A stretch of 44,385 nucleotides of DNA from Clostridia bacterium (GCA_003551215.1 PUMD01000005.1:1-44385); one strand, 5' to 3'. Counted from the stretch's first letter, positions 1 to 7,674 are shown. The notes: generated by a model not told the origin, from the letters alone. Program-made: numbers and translations.

Positions 1-316
1 CCACAAAATCCTGCAGCTTCCCCCGTATCTCCTCGTCATCTCGGACAGCACGGTTAGTTCTCCGCAGTACGTTCAGGCACCCAGAGCATAAAGTCACCAG
101 TTCGCAGCCCGATTGGTAGGCAGCAGCAAGCGCACGGTAGGAAGCTGCCATATTGATGACCGCATCCGTAGCCAGCGGAAAGACAGCACCGCAGCACTGC
201 CACTGGTCAAGATCCTGCAGTGTCAGTCCCAGCCGGTGAGCGCTCTCCCGAGCTGAAACATCAAAGCAGCTGGCCTGTTGGTGTAAGGTGCATCCGGGAA
301 AGTACTTGTACGCCAT
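1..316 (-). CDS. HdrB-like CCG-domain subunit, partial
   Basis: This is the N-terminal part of a protein of the heterodisulfide reductase subunit B type; the gene runs off the left edge. The first CCG domain is visible: an FPGCTL segment right after the start, a CCGA motif near residue 42 and a CSGC motif near residue 80. In the family these cysteines bind a non-cubane iron-sulfur cluster that handles disulfides or, in TfrB- and SdhE-type relatives, serves quinone- or thiol-linked fumarate/succinate enzymes. The start ATG at 316 has a GGAGG site five bases or fewer upstream. It follows HdrC by about 50 bases on the same strand, so the two very likely form one complex. The electron donor and acceptor cannot be told from this fragment. 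Confidence 0.85.
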   Translation of the reverse strand, partial: MAYKYFPGCTLHQQASCFDVSARESAHRLGLTLQDLDQWQCCGAVFPLATDAVINMAASYRALAAAYQSGCELVTLCSGCLNVLRRTNRAVRDDEEIRGKLQDFV

Positions 317-367
317 TTGACCTCCCATACCTTTCGTGAATCGGCTGTCCCCCGTATGGGACTGCCG

Positions 368-769
368 CTAGCGACTGTATTTTCGATAGCAGCTGACTAT
401 GGCCTGCTGAGGAGCCTCTGACAGTACCTCGGCCGACAGATCGTGCGGGCCGATCCTTTCTACGCCCTCACGGAGCCAATGCAGACGCAGAGCCTCCATA
501 GCCCGGGAAAGGTCCAGGCCTTTGGGACAGCGGGCCGCACAGGTGTGACAGGAAGCGCACAGCCATATGGCCTCGCACTGCAATGCCCGCTCCTGCTGGC
601 CCAGCTGCAGAAGACGTATTACCCGATGGGGAAGCATCTCCATTTCAGCAGCAAAAGGACATCCTGCAGAACACTTCCCGCACTGATAGCAGCTGGCCAG
701 ATTCTCCCCAGATATCTCCTCGATCCTCTGCACAATCTTACTGCGCAGGGCCTGGCGTGATATTTTCAG
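368..769 (-). CDS. HdrC-like 4Fe-4S electron-transfer subunit
   Basis: A small soluble protein with two 4Fe-4S motifs, CYQCGKCSAGCP and CASCHTCAARCP, which is the layout of HdrC. It would pass electrons to the HdrB-like partner just downstream. The first usual start is a GTG at 733, but that codon has no ribosome binding site and the frame stays open further upstream, encoding the LKISRQ segment typical of HdrC N-termini. The likely start is therefore the CTG at 769, which has a GGGGGCGG stretch five bases upstream. I give that start with caution; the stop at 368 is firm. Its neighbours (fumarase, malic enzyme) suggest a role in C4-dicarboxylate electron transfer. Confidence 0.85.
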   Translation of the reverse strand: MKISRQALRSKIVQRIEEISGENLASCYQCGKCSAGCPFAAEMEMLPHRVIRLLQLGQQERALQCEAIWLCASCHTCAARCPKGLDLSRAMEALRLHWLREGVERIGPHDLSAEVLSEAPQQAIVSCYRKYSR

Positions 770-790
770 CGTAACCGCCCCCTTTGAGGG

Positions 791-813
791 CCCGGGGGCA
801 GAGAACCCCCGGG
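791..813 (-). terminator. Stable hairpin between malic enzyme and hdrC
   Basis: A perfect 8-bp inverted repeat (CCCGGGGG and CCCCCGGG) with a 7-base loop lies ten bases after the malic enzyme stop. No T-run follows on the minus strand, so it is more likely a partial terminator, processing site or mRNA-stabilising stem than a full stop signal. It also sits just upstream of the hdrC ribosome binding site. Confidence 0.35.
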
Positions 814-822
814 CGGTTTAGC

Positions 823-2064
823 TCAATCGAAAAATCGGTTGGCATGCTCAACCATCTTCTCAGCGTTGGCAGCTATCTCATCGGGGTCGCGCTCTATGCG
901 GGCAACTCCAGAATCCATGGCCGCCTGCGCAACCGCGGCAGCGATTGCCGGTACCACGGAGCGGTCGAGCCCCTCGGGCATGATCAGCTCTTCATGCAGT
1001 TGGTCCTCGGGTAGGACTCCCGCAAGGGCGTGAGCCGCTGCGATCTTCATCTCCTCATTTATATCAGTAGCCCGTACGTCCAGTGCTCCCCTCATAATGC
1101 CGTGAAAACCGAGAACGTTGTTAATCTGGTTGGGGAAGTCCGATCTTCCGGTGCCTATAACTCGTGCCCCACCGGCTTTGGCCTCATCTGGGTAGATCTC
1201 TGGCACCGGATTGGCCATGGCAAAGACGATGGCATCGTCGGCCATGCTGGCTACCATATCCGAATCGACAAGATCTGGCGCAGAGACTCCAATGAACACG
1301 TCAGCTCCCACCATGGCATCAGCCAGAGAACCCTGGCGGCCCTCCTTGTTGGTGCGTTGAGCCATATCAGCCTGAGCGGGATTTATCCCCTCAGCGCCTT
1401 CGTGAATGATTCCCATTTTGTCCACCATGATGACGTCATCAACTCCGGTATCCAACAGAAGCTTGGTAACTGCGATACCGGCCGCTCCAGCACCGACCAG
1501 GCACACTGAAACTTCTTCGATCTCCTTGCCCACCACTTTCAGCGCATTGGACAGGGCAGCCAGTACCACCACCGCTGTCCCGTGCTGGTCATCGTGGAAG
1601 ATGGGAAGCTCAGTCTCCTCTTTCAGGCGTCTTTCGACCTCAAAGCACTGCGGTGCTGCTATATCCTCGAGGTTAACCCCGCCGAAGGTGGGTTCCAACC
1701 ACTTGACCAGGTTAACTATGTCGTCTACTTCCTGGGTGTTGACGCAGATGGGGAAAGCATCGACTCCACCGAAGCACTTGAAAAGAACGCATTTGCCTTC
1801 CATGACCGGCATCGAGGCTGCTCCTCCGATGTTGCCCAGCCCCAAAACGGCTGAACCGTCGGAGACCACAGCTACAAGGTTAGATCTGTTAGTGTAGTCA
1901 TAGCTTCTGTCCACGTCCTCGGCGATTTCCTTGCAGGGCTCGGCCACTCCGGGAGTATACGCCAGGGTAAGATCATCACGCGTATTCACCGGCACTTTAC
2001 TTATAACCTCGATCTTGCCCACATTGTCTCTGTGCAGACGCAGAGCCTCTTCTCGTACAGACAC
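823..2064 (-). CDS. NAD(P)-dependent malic enzyme
   Basis: A 413-residue malic enzyme of the short bacterial type, which decarboxylates malate to pyruvate while reducing NAD(P). Visible family features are the YTPGVA segment near residue 36 with the catalytic tyrosine, the FGGVNLEDI metal/substrate segment near residue 128, FHDDQHGTA near residue 156, and a Rossmann GAGAAG motif near residue 193. Length matches the family and no phosphotransacetylase domain is fused. The GTG start has GAGAGGAGA upstream. It lies 27 bases after fumarase beta on the same strand, so malate made from fumarate can go directly to pyruvate. Confidence 0.95.
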   Translation of the reverse strand: MSVREEALRLHRDNVGKIEVISKVPVNTRDDLTLAYTPGVAEPCKEIAEDVDRSYDYTNRSNLVAVVSDGSAVLGLGNIGGAASMPVMEGKCVLFKCFGGVDAFPICVNTQEVDDIVNLVKWLEPTFGGVNLEDIAAPQCFEVERRLKEETELPIFHDDQHGTAVVVLAALSNALKVVGKEIEEVSVCLVGAGAAGIAVTKLLLDTGVDDVIMVDKMGIIHEGAEGINPAQADMAQRTNKEGRQGSLADAMVGADVFIGVSAPDLVDSDMVASMADDAIVFAMANPVPEIYPDEAKAGGARVIGTGRSDFPNQINNVLGFHGIMRGALDVRATDINEEMKIAAAHALAGVLPEDQLHEELIMPEGLDRSVVPAIAAAVAQAAMDSGVARIERDPDEIAANAEKMVEHANRFFD

Positions 2065-2091
2065 TCGAAATCTCTCCTCTCGATTTCTGTC

Positions 2092-2640
2092 TCACTTGGC
2101 AAAGGCCTTGCGGCCCTCGATGTATATGTCAGTTCCATGTGCATCGACTCCCACCAGAACGGGGAAATCCTCCACCTCCAGGCGGTATATGGCCTCCGGG
2201 CCCAGTTCGGGGTAGGCCACTACCTCCGCTTTCTGCACCCGGTCAGCTAGCAATGCACCTGCACCACCGATGGCCAGAAAATACGCTGCGGTGTGTTTTG
2301 CAATCTCCTGCTTCACTTGCTCCGAACGGTTGCCCTTGCCGATCATCCCCTTCAAGCCAGCTTCCAGCATTGCCGGGGTGTAGGGATCCATTCTGCCGCT
2401 GGTGGTGGGGCCAGCAGATCCAATCGGCTGTCCCGGTTTGGCAGGACACGGTCCGACATAATAGATTATCTGCCCGGTGAAATCCACCGGCAGCTCTTCG
2501 CCGGCCTCCATGGTTTCTATAAGACGTTTGTGAGCAGCATCCCGTCCGGTGTAAATGACTCCATTCAGCAGGACCTTGTCGCCAGCCTCCAGCTGTTTGA
2601 TATCCCCGTCGCTGAGCGGTGTGCTAAGCCTTTTTTCCAT
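2092..2640 (-). CDS. Class I fumarate hydratase, beta subunit
   Basis: This is the C-terminal-type subunit of the two-subunit, iron-sulfur dependent fumarase (or L-tartrate dehydratase family), which interconverts fumarate and malate. It has the GRDAAHKR segment near residue 33 and the GPTTSGRMD segment near residue 80 that are typical of the swivelling beta domain. I place the start at the ATG at 2640, eight bases after AGGAGG, instead of the ATG at 2646, which is only two bases from it. The gene sits 13 bases after the alpha subunit. Fumarase is favoured over tartrate dehydratase because malic enzyme follows. Confidence 0.93.
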   Translation of the reverse strand: MEKRLSTPLSDGDIKQLEAGDKVLLNGVIYTGRDAAHKRLIETMEAGEELPVDFTGQIIYYVGPCPAKPGQPIGSAGPTTSGRMDPYTPAMLEAGLKGMIGKGNRSEQVKQEIAKHTAAYFLAIGGAGALLADRVQKAEVVAYPELGPEAIYRLEVEDFPVLVGVDAHGTDIYIEGRKAFAK

Positions 2641-2653
2641 TGTCATAGCCTCC

Positions 2654-3496
2654 TTAGATTACTGTCTCGCTGTGCCGGGCTGCGTGGCACTGGATGTTGA
2701 CGGCAGCCAGCAAAGACGCAATGTGCGAGGAGTGAGGCTCGATGTGAACCGCCAAAGCTGTGGTCTTTCCTCCGAGTCCCTGCGGACCTATGCCGAGATT
2801 GTTGACAGCCTCCAGAGTCTCTTTTTCCAGCTGGGCGATGTGATCAGCAGAGTGAGGGGCACCCACGGGACGCAGCAGGGATTTCTTCGCCAGTTGAGCG
2901 GCTTTATCAAATGTGCTGCCCACACCTACTCCAACTATTATGGGCGGGCAGGGGTTTGAACCAGCTTTGTCCACAACGTCCACAACAAAGTCCTTGACCC
3001 CTTCCATCCCATCAGCAGGAGTCAATCCACGAGCTACACTCATGTTCTCTGAGCCGCCCCCTTTTGGAGCGAGAGTAATCTTAACTTGCTCTCCCGGAAC
3101 GATGTCAGTATAGATAATCGCCGGGGTATTATCACCGGTGTTGTCCCGCTTGAAGGGATCGACCGTCATAGATTTCCGCAGGTAACCTTCCTCATAGCCC
3201 TGGCGAACGCCTTCGTTTACCGCCTCTACCAGATCTCCTCCGGTGAAATGCACATCCTGCCCAACCTCAAGAAACACCACTGCCGAGCCGGTGTCCTGGC
3301 ATATCGGCATCTTCTCCCCGGCGGCAGTCTCCGCATTTTCTATGATCATATCCAGTGCGGCAGCTCCCGCCTCCGATTCCTCACGCTCACGGGCTTCCTT
3401 CAACGCACTCATCACATCTTCAGGAAGGTAGTAATTCGCCTCAATCGACAGATCCCGTATGGCTTCGGTTACATAAGAGACATCAACTTCTCTCAT
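2654..3496 (-). CDS. Class I fumarate hydratase, alpha subunit
   Basis: The catalytic, 4Fe-4S-carrying subunit of two-subunit class I fumarase, about 280 residues. The three cluster cysteines expected in the family are visible in CQDTGSAVVFLE (about residue 60), NPCPPIIVGVG (about residue 180) and IQCHAARHSE at the C-terminus. The start is taken as the ATG at 3496, seven bases after a perfect AGGAGG; longer versions would begin inside the leader. This oxygen-sensitive enzyme type fits an anaerobe. A structured leader containing an intrinsic terminator lies directly upstream, so expression of fumarase, malic enzyme and perhaps hdrCB is probably controlled by attenuation. Confidence 0.94.
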   Translation of the reverse strand: MREVDVSYVTEAIRDLSIEANYYLPEDVMSALKEAREREESEAGAAALDMIIENAETAAGEKMPICQDTGSAVVFLEVGQDVHFTGGDLVEAVNEGVRQGYEEGYLRKSMTVDPFKRDNTGDNTPAIIYTDIVPGEQVKITLAPKGGGSENMSVARGLTPADGMEGVKDFVVDVVDKAGSNPCPPIIVGVGVGSTFDKAAQLAKKSLLRPVGAPHSADHIAQLEKETLEAVNNLGIGPQGLGGKTTALAVHIEPHSSHIASLLAAVNIQCHAARHSETVI

Positions 3497-3535
3497 CTTC
3501 ATCCCTCCTGGTGGATTTCTACCCAAATTCCAAGA

Positions 3536-3566
3536 CAAAAACCGGCCCTCGCAAAGGAAGGCCGGT
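3536..3566 (-). terminator. Intrinsic terminator inside the fumarase leader
   Basis: On the minus strand a 7-bp GC-rich stem (ACCGGCC with GGCCGGT) is followed at once by five T residues. It lies only about 40 bases before the fumarase alpha start, leaving no room for a separate promoter behind it. It may end DUF3870 transcripts, but its position suggests a regulated attenuator. Confidence 0.8.
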
Positions 3567-3567
3567 G

Positions 3568-3695
3568 CATTTCCCCTTACCGTCTGCTGGGTATAACCCC
3601 ACCAGACCGGAGTAATGTAGGCCAGGAAAACCTTCAGAATGGACCCTCAAAGTCCAGTCCTCAGATCTCCGCTGTTATCCGCCTCATAGTAAATT
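3568..3695 (-). promoter_or_regulatory. Structured leader RNA upstream of fumarase, putative attenuator
   Basis: Between the DUF3870 stop and the terminator, the minus-strand RNA can form a hairpin at 3640-3656 (TGGAC with GTCCA) and a long two-part hairpin at 3580-3610 (CCGGTCTG with CAGACGG, then GGG with CCC inside). The CCGGT at the 5' side of the second hairpin can instead pair with the ACCGG of the terminator arm, so terminator and antiterminator would exclude each other. A weak promoter (GGGACA, 17 bases, TACTAT) may lie at the end of DUF3870. I do not recognise a known riboswitch or T-box class. Confidence 0.45.
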
Positions 3696-3701
3696 TTTCG
3701 T

Positions 3702-4067
3702 CTACTTCTGTCCCCGATAGGACTTGAACCGGTCATTCGCCGTCTTCAGTGCGGTGATTATGGCCTTTTTGGCATTGCCATGATATCTTCCCTTGACCTG
3801 CGCTATCAGAACATCCAGGTCGTCACAAAGGTTGTACCCCTCGAGAATCCTGCTGACAAAATCACGACCAGCCTCTGTAGCCAGGGTGCAGTCGGCTCTC
3901 ACAATGTCACCGTTTCGATTAACCTCTACTCCTATGCCAACTATGCTGAAGACCTCAGCTGCGGTAATGCCCTCGGGAAGCTTGGCGTAACCGGTAAAGA
4001 AGAGCGTGTCGGAATCTTTCAACTCTTGTGGACAGGTATGCCCGGGAATAGAATCGGAATCGTCCAT
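3702..4067 (-). CDS. DUF3870 domain protein
   Basis: A 121-residue protein that matches the DUF3870 pattern as I know it: a FTGYAKLPEGITA segment near residue 25, then GVEVNRNGDIV, LATEAGRDFVSR, and RYHGNAKKAI near the C-terminus. The function of the family is not established; members are often found beside metabolic genes for amino or organic acids. The start is the ATG at 4067, preceded by a run of seven G residues, since upstream alternatives lack a ribosome binding site. It is on the same strand as, and 205 bases upstream of, fumarase alpha, which suggests a link to C4-acid metabolism. No signal peptide or membrane segment is seen. Confidence 0.8.
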   Translation of the reverse strand: MDDSDSIPGHTCPQELKDSDTLFFTGYAKLPEGITAAEVFSIVGIGVEVNRNGDIVRADCTLATEAGRDFVSRILEGYNLCDDLDVLIAQVKGRYHGNAKKAIITALKTANDRFKSYRGQK

Positions 4068-4410
4068 CCCGTCCCCCCCTAAACACTGCTGCAAAGTCAC
4101 CACTGTCCCGAAAAGGGTTCATTGAAAGTGAAAGAAAACTAAGGCACAGAACTGCTACGATGGAAAGGGCGTAACGTGGCTGCATGCAAGACAACGCATT
4201 TTGGATTGTAAGTAAGCCTGTGTTTTATTTCTATTCGCGAAGTTAAGCCAAATTCCTCCCCATCAATCACCGAACTTCTCGAATTCATTTCACCAAACGG
4301 AACAGGCAGGTGCTGTAATGGAAATAACATACAACCAAAGCCCGGCTTTACGCCCCGCGGGGTTCAATCGACAATGCCAATTAAGCAAAGGAAGATGAAT
4401 TGACGGTAGA
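4068..4410. other. Intergenic region with no recognised gene
   Basis: This stretch separates the DUF3870 gene from the terminator of the dicarboxylate transporter. It should hold the DUF3870 promoter, but I see no convincing -35/-10 pair. A small palindrome, CCCCGCGGGG, is at about 4353-4362. Open frames here are short, overlap the DUF3870 gene out of frame and lack ribosome binding sites. Confidence 0.5.
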
Positions 4411-4450
4411 AAAATAAGCCCCCCTCAACCAGTCTTTTAGTTGAGAGGGG
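4411..4450 (-). terminator. Intrinsic terminator of the dicarboxylate transporter
   Basis: On the minus strand, CCCCTCTCAAC pairs with GTTGAGGGG (one bulge) around a short A/T-rich loop and is followed by a T-rich tract (TTATTTTT). It lies about 45 bases after the transporter stop. Confidence 0.75.
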
Positions 4451-4494
4451 TATGCTGTGCACCGCTTTCCTGCTCATTTAGTATGTACATGAAC

Positions 4495-6201
4495 CTACCA
4501 TACAGGGGGTACCTGTAGATTGATTCCCCAGGTCAGCGGAAGCCAGAAATAGGTAATCAGCGGAAGGGTTGCTATGGCCGCTACGGTAAGGAACAAACCG
4601 GTCTTGGCCATCTGCGGAATGGTTATATATTCACTTCCAAACACAACCGCATTTGGCGGCGTTCCCACAGGCAGCATGAAAGCAAATGAACCTGCCGTCG
4701 TAGCAGTGATCATCAGGGCATACGGGTGAACGTTCATTGCCATGGCCATGGCTACCATTACCGGAAGCATCATGGACACTGTACCCGTATTTGAAGTCAC
4801 ATTAGAGAGAAGAACAACGAGTGTTACAACAGCTAGCATTACCCAGAGCATTGATGTATGCTCCAGCACTGCCAGCTGATTCCCCATCCAGGATGCCAGA
4901 CCGGTTTCCGTAAAACCACTGGCGATGGAGATCCCTCCACCAAACAGCAAGAGCACGCCCCAGGGAATTTCGAGGGCTGTGTCCCAGTCGAGCAGGAACT
5001 CGCCTTTTTCAAAATTAGTAGGCAGCAGGAATAAAAGCCCAGCACCTAAAATGGCTATGAGAGGATCGCTCAGACCCGGTACGAAATCCTGCAGGATAAG
5101 GCTGCGGAATACCCAGGTAACTGCTACCAAAACAAACACTGCAAGCACCATCTTCTCGCCTTTTCCTATCGGACCAAGTTCCTCTATCTCCTGCCGGATT
5201 ACCTCACGTCCTCCACGCAGGCCTTCTAGCTTCTGAATGGGGAATGCTTGCACCAGATAATACCAGCACACGAACGTAAAAACAACAGCTATTGGAACTC
5301 CATACAGCATCCACTGAGAAAAGGTTATGTGCTGATCCAAAACAGAGCCAGCGACTGAGGCAAAAATCGCATTGGGAGGAGTGCCAATCAGAGTTCCCAC
5401 CCCTCCTACAGTTGCTGAGTAAGCTATGCCCAGCATCAAGGCGGTACCGAAGGGAAATTTTCTGGCCCTGGTATCTATGTTCAGGTTCTGCTCCCTGGCC
5501 AGTCGAGCGATCTGCATTATCACCGCAACACCTATTGGCAGCATCATCATCGCGGTTGCAGTATTGCTGATCCACATGGACAAAAATGCGGTTGCCACCA
5601 TAAAACCCAGTATCAGTTTTGCTGGATCAGTTCCCATACGGTTAATTATGTTGAGCGCGATTCTACGATGCAGGTTCCATTTTTGCATTGCTACTGCCAG
5701 CATAAATCCTCCCATGAACAAAAACACATTGGGATCAGCATAGCCAACAGCAGTCTCCTCGAAGGGCAAAACCCCCATGAGCGGAAATAAGACCAGGGGC
5801 AAAAGAGATGTGGCGGGAATGGGAATGGCCTCGGTGACCCACCATACTGCTACCCATGCCGTGCATGCCGCTGCGGTGCGCATATCAGCCGTGAAAGTCT
5901 CGGTAATGGGAACCATCAGCAAGCCCAAAAACAGGGCAGGTCCGGCCAACAGACCAATCCTTTGTCTCAATCCGTACTTGGTAGGTTCCTCGTCATCATC
6001 AGGCTGATTCCCCTCATCTGGGTCAATTCGTTCAGCGCTTCTGCCGCTATCGGGCTGGCTGCCAACGCCTCCGGACTTTATACTATGACCTTCGCTGGCA
6101 GAAAAACTCATTGCCAGGTTGAGAGGGTTCAGCATGGATCTCGTGCGGTCATTCATCCCCCATAAAGCCCCAGTCACCTGATTAACTAGTCTGCACGACA
6201 T
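4495..6201 (-). CDS. DASS-family dicarboxylate/sodium symporter
   Basis: A 568-residue inner-membrane carrier of the divalent anion:sodium symporter (DASS/SLC13) family, expected to import succinate, malate or fumarate with sodium. It has about eleven hydrophobic segments and the two family signatures: an SNTATAMMMLP motif near residue 190 with GTPPNAI downstream, and an SNVTSNTGTVSMMLP motif near residue 460 with LPVGTPPNAVVF. About 75 mainly polar, acidic residues precede the first membrane segment. The start is the ATG at 6201, ten bases after AGGAGG; longer starts would precede the predicted transcription start. The gene is monocistronic, with its own promoter and terminator, and probably feeds the fumarase/malic enzyme genes downstream. 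Confidence 0.93.
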   Translation of the reverse strand: MSCRLVNQVTGALWGMNDRTRSMLNPLNLAMSFSASEGHSIKSGGVGSQPDSGRSAERIDPDEGNQPDDDEEPTKYGLRQRIGLLAGPALFLGLLMVPITETFTADMRTAAACTAWVAVWWVTEAIPIPATSLLPLVLFPLMGVLPFEETAVGYADPNVFLFMGGFMLAVAMQKWNLHRRIALNIINRMGTDPAKLILGFMVATAFLSMWISNTATAMMMLPIGVAVIMQIARLAREQNLNIDTRARKFPFGTALMLGIAYSATVGGVGTLIGTPPNAIFASVAGSVLDQHITFSQWMLYGVPIAVVFTFVCWYYLVQAFPIQKLEGLRGGREVIRQEIEELGPIGKGEKMVLAVFVLVAVTWVFRSLILQDFVPGLSDPLIAILGAGLLFLLPTNFEKGEFLLDWDTALEIPWGVLLLFGGGISIASGFTETGLASWMGNQLAVLEHTSMLWVMLAVVTLVVLLSNVTSNTGTVSMMLPVMVAMAMAMNVHPYALMITATTAGSFAFMLPVGTPPNAVVFGSEYITIPQMAKTGLFLTVAAIATLPLITYFWLPLTWGINLQVPPVW

Positions 6202-6303
6202 GCTATAAATGCCTCCTTTTAGCAACAACGACTCTTTGTTCATGTTTTCACAAAAAAGCACAAATAAAAAGCGCTCGAACCCCAACACAGCTTCCAAGAC
6301 ACA

Positions 6304-6331
6304 ACTATACCATTTCGTCAGCCAATTGCAA
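6304..6331 (-). promoter_or_regulatory. Sigma-A promoter of the dicarboxylate transporter
   Basis: On the minus strand a TTGCAA -35 box (6326-6331) and a TATAGT -10 box (6304-6309) are 16 bases apart, and the -10 is extended by TGG. Transcription should start near 6297, giving a leader of about 95 bases before the ATG at 6201. Confidence 0.75.
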
Positions 6332-6701
6332 CTCTTACTACTACATTCGCTAATCTAACAATATTGCTTTGCTCCTGCTATTGAGCTCCGTTGCCTTAAC
6401 TTTCCCCGATTCCTCAACCAAGAAGGCCAGAAGATGAAAGAACAGCATTAATTCTAATCAGGTGAAGCAGGGGCACACAGATGACCTCACCAGCTGTTGT
6501 TCATGCACCTTTATCGGTGCTAAACTGTTGAAAGAAATTGGTTGCGGATACGTTGCGGTCACAGGTATTATGTCGTCTACACTTCCGAAATCAGTTTTCG
6601 AGTATTCGAGGTAGTGCAAATTTGCGACCCATGAGATCCGCGTCCGGTACCCTGGGAAGGTCCAAAAATTGCTTGGCACTGAAAGATAAGCAGGTGTTAT
6701 T
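6332..6701. other. Intergenic region, nothing recognised
   Basis: This 370-base stretch lies between the promoter of the dicarboxylate transporter and the divergent P-loop gene. Base composition looks non-coding and open frames have no ribosome binding sites or recognisable motifs. It presumably contains the promoter of the P-loop gene, which I could not identify. Confidence 0.4.
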
Positions 6702-7349
6702 GTGCAAATTGCTGACAATATTTTGGCAGTGTATCTCCAGAGAGTGTTCTGGGTGTCTGGGACAGCCTGCTCGGGCAAGACCACACTGAGTTCTGCCCTT
6801 GCGGACGAGTTCGACCTCGATTGTTATCATGCCGACGAAATGCACAAGCAGCACCTTGAGCTGGCTGACCCCGATTACCAGCCCTCCCTGTGCCGCGAGT
6901 TTCAAGATGTGAGCAGTTGGTTTGGCCAGCCCTTGAAACAGTACAATCAGGTCCTTAACAGCAATTTCCGGGAGGAGCTGGACATGATTATCTTGGACGC
7001 GATTTGTCGGTCCCGGACCCGGCCGCTGGTCGTCGAAGGTAGCTTTGACCCTGTGTGGCTGAAAAACATTGTCCCTCACCACCGTTTTGCATTTTTGTAT
7101 GCCAGTCCAGAACTGGTGCGCCGGGATTTTTTCGACCGGCAGGACAAGCAGGACATATTGGCCGCCATAAACACTTTGCCCGATGCAGAGCGAGTCCGGG
7201 AACATGTCCTGGATGTGGTGGAATACAGCACCCGTCAATGGATCGAAAAAGCAAGGTCCCATGGTGTGAAAATGCTGCAGCGAACAGACCAGGTTACTGT
7301 GGAGCAGAGGACAGAGCTGCTGGCAGAACATTTCCGATTGAGCAGTTAG
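6702..7349 (+). CDS. Uncharacterised P-loop kinase-like protein
   Basis: A 215-residue protein with a clear Walker A motif, GTACSGKTT, near residue 20, followed by a YHADEM segment of the kind seen in small-molecule kinases (gluconate, shikimate and nucleotide kinase-like folds). A hydrophobic strand PLVVEGSF near residue 108 and FAFLYAS near residue 128 fit the parallel sheet of this fold. The substrate cannot be inferred. The GTG start has only a weak AGGTG seven bases upstream, so the N-terminus is uncertain. It is alone on the plus strand, with no operon partner. A 246-codon open frame on the opposite strand lacks motifs and is a shadow. Confidence 0.7.
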   Translation: MQIADNILAVYLQRVFWVSGTACSGKTTLSSALADEFDLDCYHADEMHKQHLELADPDYQPSLCREFQDVSSWFGQPLKQYNQVLNSNFREELDMIILDAICRSRTRPLVVEGSFDPVWLKNIVPHHRFAFLYASPELVRRDFFDRQDKQDILAAINTLPDAERVREHVLDVVEYSTRQWIEKARSHGVKMLQRTDQVTVEQRTELLAEHFRLSS

Positions 7350-7645
7350 AAGATAGCTTAGTAGATGGAGAATACGATAGTAGTATCCCTCGCTGAGTTG
7401 CGAGGGACACGCAACAGAACGATTCTGCCCTTTCCCAAACTAAATTCACTATTGCAAACCTCGCCTTTGAGTGTGGTTTGCGGACCAATAATGCCCCTAT
7501 GCTGGCAGAACCAACTGCGGACGAATGGTGGGTCACGCACGTTCTCAGAAGGAGAACCAAACCCGCTCCCAAAATGGGAGATGCCTAAGACCAACCCAGG
7601 GGATTTACCTACTATTGCTTGACGCGGACGGCCTGAACGCCGAAA
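7350..7645. other. Intergenic region with a short perfect hairpin
   Basis: About 300 bases between the P-loop gene and the tRNA promoter. A perfect 8-bp hairpin (TCCCTCGC and GCGAGGGA, 7386-7407) lies 37 bases after the P-loop stop; without a T-run it is at best a weak terminator. Several short open frames occur on both strands, but none has a ribosome binding site or recognisable product. Confidence 0.4.
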
Positions 7646-7674
7646 TTGACATTCTTACTACCGCTGATTATACT
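7646..7674 (+). promoter_or_regulatory. Sigma-A promoter of tRNA-Val
   Basis: A perfect TTGACA -35 box (7646-7651) and a TATACT -10 box (7669-7674) are 17 bases apart. The predicted start near 7681 is about 12 bases before the mature tRNA. Confidence 0.85.

Noticed and set aside
3955-4194. Short minus-strand frame with a hydrophobic N-terminus
   Set aside because: It overlaps the DUF3870 gene in another frame, lacks a ribosome binding site, and its second half is only a shadow of that gene.
6591-7331. A 246-codon open frame on the minus strand across the P-loop gene
   Set aside because: The plus strand carries a clear Walker A motif; the minus frame has no recognisable domain and no ribosome binding site.
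7365-7622. Possible transposase remnant between the P-loop gene and the tRNA
   Set aside because: No inverted repeats, no DDE-type motif and no similarity I can defend; it is treated as intergenic.
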